This document shows, one piece after another, positions 1 through 7,834 of a stretch of DNA of 64,000 nucleotides (the stretch's first letter is position 1; the number at the start of each line of letters is the position of its first letter). Position numbers and translations under genes: made by a program. The stretch is taken from assembly GCF_006265225.1 (NCBI RefSeq), contig NZ_VDCS01000010.1, positions 124,001 through 188,000 on the forward strand, given 5' to 3'. The notes under the pieces are model-generated. The model had not been told where the DNA came from, did not search any database, and saw nothing but the letters and a program-made list of their open reading frames with translations. The stretch is from Allotamlana fucoidanivorans (GTDB lineage Bacteria; Bacteroidota; Bacteroidia; Flavobacteriales; Flavobacteriaceae).

Positions 1-795
1 AAGAGCACCCTAAGAAATTCAAACCACCCGTTGAGCCGGTCTTTATATGCCCTTTTAAAAGAAAATGACATTATCGCTTTAGAAGACTATCAAGAACATA
101 TAGGAAGTGGCATTGAAGCAAAACACAAGCAACATACTATTAAAGTTGGCTCTGCTCCTTTTGTTGGATTGCAGGCAGAAAATGTGAGCTTAAATACAGC
201 CGTGCACATTAGTTCTAATAATACATATAAGGGAAAATTTACCTTTTATAACAGCTACCGAAAAGGGCTTTCAAAACTGTTCAACCAACTGAAAAAAAAT
301 TACGACCTAGTTATTTTATCGGGTGATAATGCTGGAGAAAAAGAAAATCTAACCAAATTACTTCCTGCCAAAACCAAATTATTTTTCAATCAAAAACCTG
401 AAGATAAACTAGAATACATCAAACATCATCAGAGTTCAGGAGCAAAAGTTTTAATGATTGGTGATGGTCTTAATGACGCCGGTGCTTTAGCGCAAAGTGA
501 TGTTGGCATAGCCATTTCTGAAAACGTTAATGTTTTTTCACCGGCGTGCGATGTCATTTTAGACGCCTCAAAATTCAATCAACTTTACGCCTTTATAAAA
601 GCATCAAAGTCTGCTGTAAAAATCATAAAATGGAGCTTTGTTCTTTCATTCATATATAATAGCATAGGTCTTTATTTTGCAATTACTGGGCAATTAGCAC
701 CTGTAATAGCTGCCATATTAATGCCTTTAAGCTCAATAAGCATTGTTGTGTTTACCACCGTAACCACCAATATTTTGGGCAAAAAACTAAAATAA
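1..795 (+). CDS. ccoI: Copper-type P-type ATPase, C-terminal part (CcoI/FixI-like), cut by window start
   Basis: The frame is open from base 1, so the gene begins upstream; the first codons give a SNHPLS motif, the HP motif of heavy-metal P1B-ATPase nucleotide-binding domains. The hinge motif GDGLNDAGALAQSDVGIAIS follows at about residues 155-174, then two C-terminal membrane helices. The phosphorylation motif DKTGT and the metal-binding CPC helix would lie outside the window. Directly before ccoS and the oxidase genes, this is most likely the CcoI/FixI ATPase that supplies copper for cbb3 oxidase assembly. A general copper exporter (CopA) cannot be excluded from the C-terminus alone. Confidence 0.85.
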   Translation, partial: KSTLRNSNHPLSRSLYALLKENDIIALEDYQEHIGSGIEAKHKQHTIKVGSAPFVGLQAENVSLNTAVHISSNNTYKGKFTFYNSYRKGLSKLFNQLKKNYDLVILSGDNAGEKENLTKLLPAKTKLFFNQKPEDKLEYIKHHQSSGAKVLMIGDGLNDAGALAQSDVGIAISENVNVFSPACDVILDASKFNQLYAFIKASKSAVKIIKWSFVLSFIYNSIGLYFAITGQLAPVIAAILMPLSSISIVVFTTVTTNILGKKLK

Positions 796-807
796 GCTTG
801 GCAAAAC

Positions 808-821
808 ATGATAAATGTCAT
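808..821. promoter_or_regulatory. Crp/Fnr-like inverted repeat upstream of ccoS
   Basis: ATGATAAATGTCAT is an ATGA-N6-TCAT inverted repeat in the gap between the ATPase and ccoS. Its centre is 33 bp upstream of the centre of the -7 box at 844-851, which puts it near -40 from the predicted transcription start, the class II activator position. The same form recurs before hemN and tonB with the same spacing. The regulator itself is not encoded in the window. Confidence 0.6.
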
Positions 822-843
822 ATTTTAGAAAACGGTTTGAAAG

Positions 844-851
844 TAATTTTG
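844..851 (+). promoter_or_regulatory. -7 promoter box for the ccoS-ccoNOQP genes
   Basis: TAATTTTG fits the Bacteroidota sigma-ABfr -7 consensus TAnnTTTG and lies 20 bp before the ccoS start. No clear -33 TTG is present; the Fnr-like repeat at 808-821 lies where an activator would compensate for that. Confidence 0.6.
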
Positions 852-871
852 ACCTGTAACTTCAATTAGGT

Positions 872-1057
872 ATGAGTGTTATTTATATATTGCTGGCTAT
901 TAGCATAGTAGTTGCTATAGGCTTTTTTGTTGCTTTTGTATTTGCCGTAAGAAGCGGACAATATGATGATAGCTATACCCCTTCCGTTCGTATGTTATTT
1001 GATGACGAACTCATAAAAGAAAAACCAAAAGAATCAATACTAACCAAAAAAGATTAA
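872..1057 (+). CDS. ccoS: CcoS, cbb3-type cytochrome oxidase assembly protein
   Basis: 61-residue inner-membrane protein: one N-terminal helix (about residues 3-26), then a short polar tail with the family's SGQYDD...P..RMLFDDE pattern. CcoS is needed for correct cofactor insertion into the cbb3 oxidase catalytic subunit in the species where it has been studied. It lies 11 bp before the fused oxidase gene, between the copper ATPase and ccoNO, the usual place for this gene. Length is normal for the family. Confidence 0.9.
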   Translation: MSVIYILLAISIVVAIGFFVAFVFAVRSGQYDDSYTPSVRMLFDDELIKEKPKESILTKKD

Positions 1058-1068
1058 CAATTACTATT

Positions 1069-3255
1069 ATGGAAATGCAACAATTTCATTACGATAATAA
1101 GATCGTTACCAAATTCCTCTATGCCACAATAATTTTTGGTGTGGTGGGAATGGCTGTGGGTTTATTACTCGCTTTTATGTTTCTATTCCCCAATCTAACA
1201 GATGGCATTTCGTGGCTTAGTTTCGGTAGATTAAGACCGTTGCATACCAACGCTGTTATATTTGCATTTGTTGGAAACGCCATGTTTGCAGGTGTATATT
1301 ACTCCTTGCAGCGTTTACTAAAAGCACGTATGGCCAGTGATTTATTAAGTAATATAAACTTTTGGGGCTGGCAACTTATTATTGTAGCCGCAGCTATTTC
1401 ATTACCTCTAGGGTTTACAACATCAAAAGAATATGCTGAGCTAGAATGGCCTATAGATATTGCTATTGCTTTAGTTTGGGTTGTTTTTGGTGTAAACATG
1501 ATTTGGACTATTTTAAAACGTAGACAACGCCATCTTTATGTGGCTATTTGGTTTTACCTTGCCACATTTGTCACTGTTGCAGTACTTCATATTTTTAACA
1601 GTTTAGAACTTCCTGTAAGTGCCATGAAGAGTTACTCTGTTTATGCTGGTGTTCAGGATGCCTTGGTGCAGTGGTGGTATGGCCATAATGCGGTTGCATT
1701 CTTTTTAACAACACCCTTCTTAGGGCTTATGTACTATTTTGTACCTAAAGCAGCTAACAGACCCGTGTATTCTTATCGATTATCTATAGTACACTTTTGG
1801 TCCTTAATATTTATTTACATCTGGGCAGGGCCACACCACTTGTTATATACAGCATTACCAGAATGGGCTCAAAACTTAGGAGTTGCTTTTTCTGTTATGC
1901 TATTGATGCCTTCTTGGGGTGGTATGATTAATGGCCTTTTAACCTTACGTGGCGCATGGGATAAAGTAAGAACAGATCCTGTTTTAAAATTTATGGTGGT
2001 AGCTATTACAGGATATGGTATGGCTACATTTGAAGGCCCAACACTTTCATTAAAAAATGTAAATGCTGTGGCGCATTTTACAGATTGGATTATTGCTCAC
2101 GTTCACGTTGGTGCCTTAGCGTGGAATGGATTTATGGCTTTTGGTATTATTTATTATTTAATTCCTCGTTTATTCAAAACAAGATTATACTCCTTACCGC
2201 TAGCTAATTTACATTTCTGGCTAGGTACTTTAGGTATTATTATTTATGCCCTTCCTATGTATGTGGCTGGGTTTACACAATATTCCATGTGGCAACAGTT
2301 TAACCCTGACGGTACATTGGTTTATGGTAACTTCTTAGAAACAGTTACTGAGATTATCCCTATGTATTGGATGCGTGCTATAGGTGGCACACTATACATT
2401 ACAGGATTGCTTATTTTGGTTTATAATATAGTTGTCACCATTAAACAAGGTAGCAAAGTTGAAGATGAGCTTGCCGAAGCACCGGCACTTGAAAAAGTAA
2501 CTAACAAACGTACCGTAAATGAAGGCTGGCATACTTGGTTAGAAAGAAGACCAATTCAATTAACAATATTGGCTACCATAGCTATTTTAATTGGAGGTGT
2601 CATTCAAATTGTACCTACTATTATGGTGAAATCAAACATACCGACCATAGCAAGTGTAAAACCATACACTCCTCTTGAATTAGAAGGTCGTGATATTTAT
2701 ATTAGAGAAGGTTGTGTAGGCTGCCACTCTCAAATGATTCGTCCATTTAGACATGAAGTAGAGCGTTATGGTGAATATTCAAAAGCAGGAGAGTACGTGT
2801 ACGATCATCCATTTTTATGGGGTAGTAAACGTACAGGACCAGATTTACATCGCCTAGGGCAAAAGTATTCTGATAATTGGCATTTTAATCATATGTATGA
2901 CCCACAAAGCACCTCATCTGGTTCCATTATGCCACGTTACCCATGGTTAATCACAGGGAAAAGCAGTAAGTTAGATAAATCTCAAACCGAAGCCAAAATG
3001 AAAACCATGGTATCATTAGGTGTGCCATATTCAGATGAAGATATTTCTAATGCGCAACAAAGTATGGATGAGCAAGGAGCTCAGATTGAAAAGAATTTAT
3101 ATTCTGATCCCGATTTTGTTTCAGCCTATGAAGCTGATAAAAAATCGGCTGCTGAAAACGGTGAAGATTTCATCGAAATGAAAAACAGAGAAATTGTAGC
3201 CTTAATTGCTTATCTACAACGATTAGGAACTGATATTAAAGTTGATGTTCAGTAA
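1069..3255 (+). CDS. ccoNO: CcoNO, fused cbb3 oxidase catalytic subunit I and monoheme subunit II
   Basis: 728 residues. Residues 1-460 are CcoN, the heme-copper catalytic subunit that reduces O2 to water: His59 in the first helices, His206 (WYGHNAV) and His256-His257 (GPHHL) as copper-B ligands, and His344/His346 (AHVHVG) as heme ligands. A linker and one more helix (about 498-518) lead into CcoO, a membrane-anchored cytochrome c domain with CVGCH at 549-553. In Proteobacteria these are two proteins; the fusion is usual in Bacteroidota. It is co-transcribed with ccoS and ccoQP. ATG at 1075 is an alternative start. Confidence 0.96.
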   Translation: MEMQQFHYDNKIVTKFLYATIIFGVVGMAVGLLLAFMFLFPNLTDGISWLSFGRLRPLHTNAVIFAFVGNAMFAGVYYSLQRLLKARMASDLLSNINFWGWQLIIVAAAISLPLGFTTSKEYAELEWPIDIAIALVWVVFGVNMIWTILKRRQRHLYVAIWFYLATFVTVAVLHIFNSLELPVSAMKSYSVYAGVQDALVQWWYGHNAVAFFLTTPFLGLMYYFVPKAANRPVYSYRLSIVHFWSLIFIYIWAGPHHLLYTALPEWAQNLGVAFSVMLLMPSWGGMINGLLTLRGAWDKVRTDPVLKFMVVAITGYGMATFEGPTLSLKNVNAVAHFTDWIIAHVHVGALAWNGFMAFGIIYYLIPRLFKTRLYSLPLANLHFWLGTLGIIIYALPMYVAGFTQYSMWQQFNPDGTLVYGNFLETVTEIIPMYWMRAIGGTLYITGLLILVYNIVVTIKQGSKVEDELAEAPALEKVTNKRTVNEGWHTWLERRPIQLTILATIAILIGGVIQIVPTIMVKSNIPTIASVKPYTPLELEGRDIYIREGCVGCHSQMIRPFRHEVERYGEYSKAGEYVYDHPFLWGSKRTGPDLHRLGQKYSDNWHFNHMYDPQSTSSGSIMPRYPWLITGKSSKLDKSQTEAKMKTMVSLGVPYSDEDISNAQQSMDEQGAQIEKNLYSDPDFVSAYEADKKSAAENGEDFIEMKNREIVALIAYLQRLGTDIKVDVQ

Positions 3256-3272
3256 TCACCAAAACGAATAAC

Positions 3273-3461
3273 ATGCTAAAATACATCAAAAATCACATGG
3301 AAACCATAGCAGGTATAGAGGTATACCCTATTATTTCCTTGCTCATCTTTTTTATATTTTTTGTAGCCTTGTTTTGGTGGGTCATTACCGCAAAAAAAGA
3401 CTATATAAAAACTGTTAGTAACCTTCCATTAGACAACCACCAAAACGACGATATATTATGA
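3273..3461 (+). CDS. ccoQ: CcoQ/FixQ-like small cbb3 oxidase subunit
   Basis: 62-residue single-span membrane protein (helix about residues 17-39, ending FWWVITAKKDY). Small size, one helix with a basic tail, and its place between ccoNO and ccoP identify it as the CcoQ subunit, which stabilises the oxidase complex. Sequence conservation in this family is weak, so the call rests largely on context. Its stop overlaps the ccoP start as ATGA at 3458-3461, pointing to translational coupling. Confidence 0.85.
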   Translation: MLKYIKNHMETIAGIEVYPIISLLIFFIFFVALFWWVITAKKDYIKTVSNLPLDNHQNDDIL

Positions 3462-4360
3462 GAAATTTAGTTCCATCTTGGATTCGTGTTCCAATCATAT
3501 TTTTTATCATCTTCGGAGCCGTTGAATTCTTTATAGACTCAGGAGATAAACCCGCATTTGTTGAATACCCAGCAGTTCTACTTTTCTTATTATTAGTTCT
3601 GTTAATTCTTATTGCCATAGAGGCCATAATTGGGGCTTTAGAAAATGTGATGCTTCATAAACTTGATGAAGAAGCCAAAGCCCGATTTTTAGCAGAAAAA
3701 GAAAGTGCCGTACAGTTTGCCTGGCTAAAAGAAACCTATAAAAAACTTCTAGGACAAAAACCATTAGAAGAAGAAGGCGAAATTATTTTAGACCATAATT
3801 ATGATGGTATTAAGGAGCTAGACAACAATTTACCGCCATGGTGGTTATATGGTTTCTATATTTCAGTTGTATTTGCGGCTTTTTATTTGTTAAGATTCCA
3901 TGTATTTAATGGCCCATCGCAAATAGATGAATTAGAGACCGAATTAGCTGAAGCGCGTATTGCCATTGAAGAATACAAAAAAACAGCAAAAGATTTAGTA
4001 GATGTAAATACCGTTACACAATTAACCGATGCTAATGATTTGGCCGCAGGTAAAAAAACATTTGAAACCAATTGTGTGGCTTGTCACATGATTGACGGTG
4101 GCGGTGGTATTGGCCCCAATTTAACAGATAAGCATTGGATTTTAGGAGGTGATATTAAAAGCATCTTTAAAACCATATCAGAAGGTGGACGTTCAGGAAA
4201 AGGTATGATTGCCTGGAAAACACAGTTAAAACCTGCAGAGATTGCTCAAGTAGCATCATATATATTAACGTTTCAAGGGACCACGCCCGCAAACCCTAAA
4301 GCTCCCGAAGGTGATATTATTGTGGAACCCGAAGCAGCAATAGAAAACGCAACTGAATAA
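3458..4360 (+). CDS. ccoP: CcoP, cbb3 oxidase cytochrome c subunit with a single heme
   Basis: 300 residues. Two N-terminal membrane helices (about 10-26 and 38-62) precede the family hallmark DGIKELDNNLPPWW and its helix (about 115-147); a soluble cytochrome c domain follows with CVACH at 206-210 and axial Met250 (GKGMIAW). CcoP passes electrons from c-type cytochromes or the bc1-type complex to CcoO. Proteobacterial CcoP has two heme domains; only one CxxCH is present here, and the extra N-terminal helices are not in the proteobacterial form. Both traits are known in Bacteroidota. Last gene before a hairpin at 4395-4426. Confidence 0.94.
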   Translation: MRNLVPSWIRVPIIFFIIFGAVEFFIDSGDKPAFVEYPAVLLFLLLVLLILIAIEAIIGALENVMLHKLDEEAKARFLAEKESAVQFAWLKETYKKLLGQKPLEEEGEIILDHNYDGIKELDNNLPPWWLYGFYISVVFAAFYLLRFHVFNGPSQIDELETELAEARIAIEEYKKTAKDLVDVNTVTQLTDANDLAAGKKTFETNCVACHMIDGGGGIGPNLTDKHWILGGDIKSIFKTISEGGRSGKGMIAWKTQLKPAEIAQVASYILTFQGTTPANPKAPEGDIIVEPEAAIENATE

Positions 4361-4394
4361 CATAACAGTTGTATATAACTAAATAAGCAGGATT

Positions 4395-4426
4395 GGCTTC
4401 AAGAAATCTAACCGCTTCTTGAAGCC
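4395..4426. other. Perfect 11-bp hairpin between ccoP and ccoG
   Basis: GGCTTCAAGAA (4395-4405) pairs perfectly with TTCTTGAAGCC (4416-4426) around a 10-nt loop. It lacks a clean U-tract (TTAAATAAAA follows) and sits only 15 bp before the TTG start of ccoG, so it may be a weak terminator, an mRNA processing or stability element, or a control on ccoG translation. Confidence 0.6.
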
Positions 4427-4441
4427 TTAAATAAAAATAAA

Positions 4442-5866
4442 TTGGAGACCCCAGAACACGAAATATTCAGAGATTCCATTGGTACAATTACTGAAGATGG
4501 GAAAAGAGCATGGGTTTTTCCTAAAAAACCTAGCGGTAAATACTACCAATACCGCAAATTGGTTAGTTATATCCTACTGGCCATACTCCTACTGTCTCCG
4601 TTTATAAAAATTAACGGGAACCAATTTTTAATGTTCAACGTTTTAGAGCGTCGCTTTAATATTTTTGGTTTTCCTTTTTGGCCGCAAGATTTTCATCTCT
4701 TTGTGATTTCTATGCTCATAGGCGTTATTTTTATCACTTTATTTACGGTGGCCTTTGGTAGAATTTTTTGTGGGTGGATTTGCCCCCAAACCATTTTCAT
4801 GGAAATGGTATTCAGAAGAATTGAATATTGGATTGAAGGCGACCGAAATAAACAGCGTAAATTAGCTCGACAAAAATGGGATGCTGAAAAAATAAAAAAG
4901 AAAGGACTCAAGTTCTTAATATTCGCTATCATTTCTTTTATTATAGCCAATGTCTTTTTAGCCTATTTAATAAGTAGTGATAAACTAATTCAATATATCA
5001 CAGATGGCCCCACTGAGCATTTTAGCACTCTTATTTCGCTCACCATATTCACAGCCGTTTTTTATTTTGTTTTTGCTTGGTTTAGAGAACAAGTTTGTGT
5101 GATTGCCTGTCCGTATGGTCGGTTGCAAGGTGTATTGTTAGATACTAAATCCATTGTTGTTGCTTATGATCATAAACGCGGAGAAGGCAAAAATGGACGA
5201 AAAAAATTCAGAAAAAATGAAGATCGCACTGCTTTAGGTTTTGGTGATTGTATTGATTGTTTACAATGTGTTCATGTTTGCCCCACAGGTATAGATATCA
5301 GAAACGGAACCCAACTGGAATGTGTAAATTGTACTGCTTGCATTGACGAATGTGATCATATTATGGAAAGCATCAACCTTCCTAAAGGATTAATTCGTTA
5401 CGCCAGTGAAGAAAACATTAAGAATAAAACCCCCTTTAAACTCACGCCCAGAATGAAAGGCTACATTGCCGTTTTAGCCATCATGACTGGTTTGTTAATT
5501 GGTATGCTATTTTTAAGAAATGATGTTGAAGCTAATGTTTTAAGATTACCAGGGCAGCTTTATGAACATAAAGACAATAATATAATTAGTAATGTTTTCA
5601 CTTATAAACTAGTCAATAAAACCTCTAGGGATATTGAAAATGTGTCTTTAAAATTGATGTCACACCAAGGTGAGCTAAAACTTGTGGCTACAAGTGATAA
5701 TTTTGTAGTGCCTAAACAAGGTATAGCTGAGGGGACGTTATTTGTGGAGATTAATAATGCCGCATTGTCTGGTGATAGGAATAAAATTAAAATTGGCGTT
5801 TACGAAGATGATAAACTCATTGAAACAACCACGGCAAACTTTTTAGGCCCAAGAAGTTTCAAATAA
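4442..5866 (+). CDS. ccoG: CcoG (RdxA/FixG), ferredoxin-type cbb3 oxidase accessory protein
   Basis: 474 residues; membrane helices near 40-57, 86-106, 158-177 and 195-215 around the CGWICPQTIFMEMVFRR motif, then two [4Fe-4S] clusters (CIDCLQCVHVCP and CVNCTACIDECD), a further helix at about 340-358 and a C-terminal Ig-like domain. CcoG is a cupric reductase that helps deliver Cu(I) to the cbb3 oxidase in studied species. The start must be TTG: the upstream in-frame stop is at 4409 and no ATG or GTG lies between. A hairpin sits just before it. Followed by fixH after 16 bp. Confidence 0.95.
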   Translation: METPEHEIFRDSIGTITEDGKRAWVFPKKPSGKYYQYRKLVSYILLAILLLSPFIKINGNQFLMFNVLERRFNIFGFPFWPQDFHLFVISMLIGVIFITLFTVAFGRIFCGWICPQTIFMEMVFRRIEYWIEGDRNKQRKLARQKWDAEKIKKKGLKFLIFAIISFIIANVFLAYLISSDKLIQYITDGPTEHFSTLISLTIFTAVFYFVFAWFREQVCVIACPYGRLQGVLLDTKSIVVAYDHKRGEGKNGRKKFRKNEDRTALGFGDCIDCLQCVHVCPTGIDIRNGTQLECVNCTACIDECDHIMESINLPKGLIRYASEENIKNKTPFKLTPRMKGYIAVLAIMTGLLIGMLFLRNDVEANVLRLPGQLYEHKDNNIISNVFTYKLVNKTSRDIENVSLKLMSHQGELKLVATSDNFVVPKQGIAEGTLFVEINNAALSGDRNKIKIGVYEDDKLIETTTANFLGPRSFK

Positions 5867-5882
5867 CTAAAAAAGTAGAATA

Positions 5883-6329
5883 ATGAAGATTAGTTGGGGA
5901 ACAGGAATAGTATTGGCATTCGTCGGATTTATTTCCTTTATCATGTACTTTATTGTAACCATGAATGTGAATAAGGATTTTGAACATGAACTGGTTACTG
6001 ATGATTATTATGCTGAAGAATTGGCATATCAAAATGACATTAACAAGCTTAATAATGCGAAAGGTTTAGCTGAAAACATAAGTTACAGTAAAACCAATGA
6101 AGGCTTAATGATTACGTTTCCCAAGACATTTGATTATAAAAATATTTCAGGAAAAGTGTTCCTATATAGACCATCTAACAAACAACTAGACTTTGAAACT
6201 GCTATTTCATTGTCTAATCCTTATTTGCTCATACCTGACAATCGTTTGGTAGATGGTCGTTGGAACATTAAAATAGATTGGCAATATAAGGGAAATTCTT
6301 ATTTATTTAAACAGGCAATAACATATTAA
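5883..6329 (+). CDS. ccoH: FixH-family protein (CcoH-like)
   Basis: 148 residues with one N-terminal membrane helix (about 7-27) and a periplasmic beta domain. Its start (MKISWGTGIVLAF) and the YYAEELAYQNDI segment are typical of FixH family proteins, which are encoded with ccoG and assist cbb3 assembly or stability. It lies between ccoG and a TauE/SafE-like gene, with 1 bp to the latter, so all three are probably one transcript. Confidence 0.88.
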   Translation: MKISWGTGIVLAFVGFISFIMYFIVTMNVNKDFEHELVTDDYYAEELAYQNDINKLNNAKGLAENISYSKTNEGLMITFPKTFDYKNISGKVFLYRPSNKQLDFETAISLSNPYLLIPDNRLVDGRWNIKIDWQYKGNSYLFKQAITY

Positions 6330-6330
6330 T

Positions 6331-7032
6331 ATGTTGGTCTCTGCCTTCATATTAGGTTTACTAGGTAGTTTTCACTGTGTAGGCATGTGTGGCCCTATTG
6401 CTTTTATGTTGCCGGTAGATAGACATAACCATTTAAAAAAAATAATTCAGATTTCCATTTACCACTTCGGCAGACTGATGTCTTACACCATCATTGGTCT
6501 TATTTTTGGATTAATAGGTAAAAGTCTTTTTATTTTTGGATTTCAACAGCAATTATCTATTAGCATTGGGGTGCTCATGATTTTAGCCGTGGTTATTCCG
6601 CAAAAGACATTAAACACATTTAATATTTCTAAGCCTATATATTTAGCAATAGGAAAAATTAAATCTTCTTTAGGTAAAGCACTTAAGAAAAAAACGGCTG
6701 ATACTTTTTTGACCATAGGTTTTTTAAATGGTTTTTTACCTTGCGGATTAGTTTATATGGCTGTTTTTGCGTCTTTAGCCAGTGGAGGGGCTCTAAAAGG
6801 AAGTCTGTATATGATACTTTTTGGACTAGGCACTATCCCTTTAATGACCACAGCCATATATTTTAGTCAGCTTTTAAAACATTCCGTAAGACAACGCATC
6901 CAAAAAGCTATTCCTTATGTTGTGATTTTCATTGGCTTATTATTTATTATTCGTGGTCTTGGATTAGGTATTCCATACTTGTCTCCTGCTCCGATTACAG
7001 ACAATATCTCCAGCTCTATGGAGTGTCACTAA
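6331..7032 (+). CDS. TauE/SafE-like (DsbD-related) membrane protein of the cco cluster
   Basis: 233 residues, about six membrane helices, with GSFHCVGMCGPIA at residues 11-23 and the matching LPCGLVYMAVFASLASGGA near 135-153. Cysteines in the two half-repeats are typical of the UreH/SafE branch related to the DsbD membrane domain. Members next to cbb3 genes are thought to act in copper or reductant handling for the oxidase; the real substrate is unknown. Last gene of the cluster, followed by a divergent theme (a TetR regulator). Confidence 0.82.
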   Translation: MLVSAFILGLLGSFHCVGMCGPIAFMLPVDRHNHLKKIIQISIYHFGRLMSYTIIGLIFGLIGKSLFIFGFQQQLSISIGVLMILAVVIPQKTLNTFNISKPIYLAIGKIKSSLGKALKKKTADTFLTIGFLNGFLPCGLVYMAVFASLASGGALKGSLYMILFGLGTIPLMTTAIYFSQLLKHSVRQRIQKAIPYVVIFIGLLFIIRGLGLGIPYLSPAPITDNISSSMECH

Positions 7033-7076
7033 CAACCTGCTTTAAGAACACTTACCACATTCCAAATCTTTTCTTT

Positions 7077-7088
7077 GTTAATATTAAC
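7077..7088. promoter_or_regulatory. 12-bp perfect palindrome upstream of tetR, possible operator
   Basis: GTTAATATTAAC is a perfect palindrome 69 bp before the tetR ATG and 49 bp before a -7 box. TetR-family proteins usually bind palindromes near their own gene, so this is a candidate operator; AT-rich palindromes of this length can also occur by chance here. Confidence 0.35.
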
Positions 7089-7131
7089 ATAAATTTAATA
7101 TATGAAAACCCAGAATTAATAGCAATACTAT

Positions 7132-7139
7132 TATTTTTG
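7132..7139 (+). promoter_or_regulatory. -7 promoter box for the tetR-ABC-hlyD-tolC operon
   Basis: TATTTTTG matches TAnnTTTG, 18 bp before the chosen ATG of tetR. No convincing -33 element. Confidence 0.5.
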
Positions 7140-7157
7140 AAATTAAAATTATTAAAT

Positions 7158-7832
7158 ATGAAAAGTTTACTCTCTAACTTAAAAATAGCCGTACCAGAGA
7201 AAATCTTTGTGAAAGACCCTGAATCGTCTAAACTAGGTAAACGTATTATAGAGTATAGTATTTCTCTTATAGATGAATTAGGGTTTGAAAGCTTTACTTT
7301 TAAAAAACTTGGACAAGCAATTGACTCCAATGAAAGTTCAATTTATAGGTATTTTGAGAGTAAACACAAACTTCTTTTGTATCTTTCTTCATGGTATTGG
7401 GCCTGGATAGAATACCAATTAGTATTTGAAACCCACAACATTACCAACCCCAAAGAAAAATTATTAAAAGCTATTGATGTTGTATGCAGAACAACACAAG
7501 AAGACTCTAAATATTCTCATATTAATGAAGTTATTTTAAATAGAATTATTATCAATGAAAATTCAAAATCCTTTTTAACTAAAGAAGTTGATCAGGAAAA
7601 TAAAGATGGTTATTTTGTAATTTATAAACGCGTAGTGAATAGATTGACCGACATGATTTCTGAAGCTAACGTAACATATAACTATCCGTCCTCATTAGCC
7701 ACCACTATTATTGAAGGTGGATTACATCAACATTTTTTAAAGGATCACTTTTCATCAATAACCAACTGTAAAGAAGATACGTTGACTGTTAGCTTTTTTA
7801 TTCATTTAGCCTTAAACACTTTAAACATTTAA
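7158..7832 (+). CDS. TetR-family transcriptional regulator
   Basis: 224 residues from ATG 7158; the frame is open back to 7023, but that extension has no similarity to the family and overlaps the previous gene. The N-terminal helix-turn-helix is clear: IIEYSISLIDELGFESFTF then KKLGQAIDSNESSIYRYF at about residues 25-62. The C-terminal ligand-binding half has no recognised ligand. It is followed after 2 bp by an ABC exporter, HlyD and TolC genes, so it most likely controls that operon in response to a compound the pump handles. Confidence 0.9.
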   Translation: MKSLLSNLKIAVPEKIFVKDPESSKLGKRIIEYSISLIDELGFESFTFKKLGQAIDSNESSIYRYFESKHKLLLYLSSWYWAWIEYQLVFETHNITNPKEKLLKAIDVVCRTTQEDSKYSHINEVILNRIIINENSKSFLTKEVDQENKDGYFVIYKRVVNRLTDMISEANVTYNYPSSLATTIIEGGLHQHFLKDHFSSITNCKEDTLTVSFFIHLALNTLNI

Positions 7833-7834
7833 TT

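Noticed and set aside
7023-7157. 45-codon N-terminal extension of the TetR protein
   Set aside because: It overlaps the preceding gene, contains the palindrome and promoter, and has no place in the TetR fold; ATG 7158 gives normal length.
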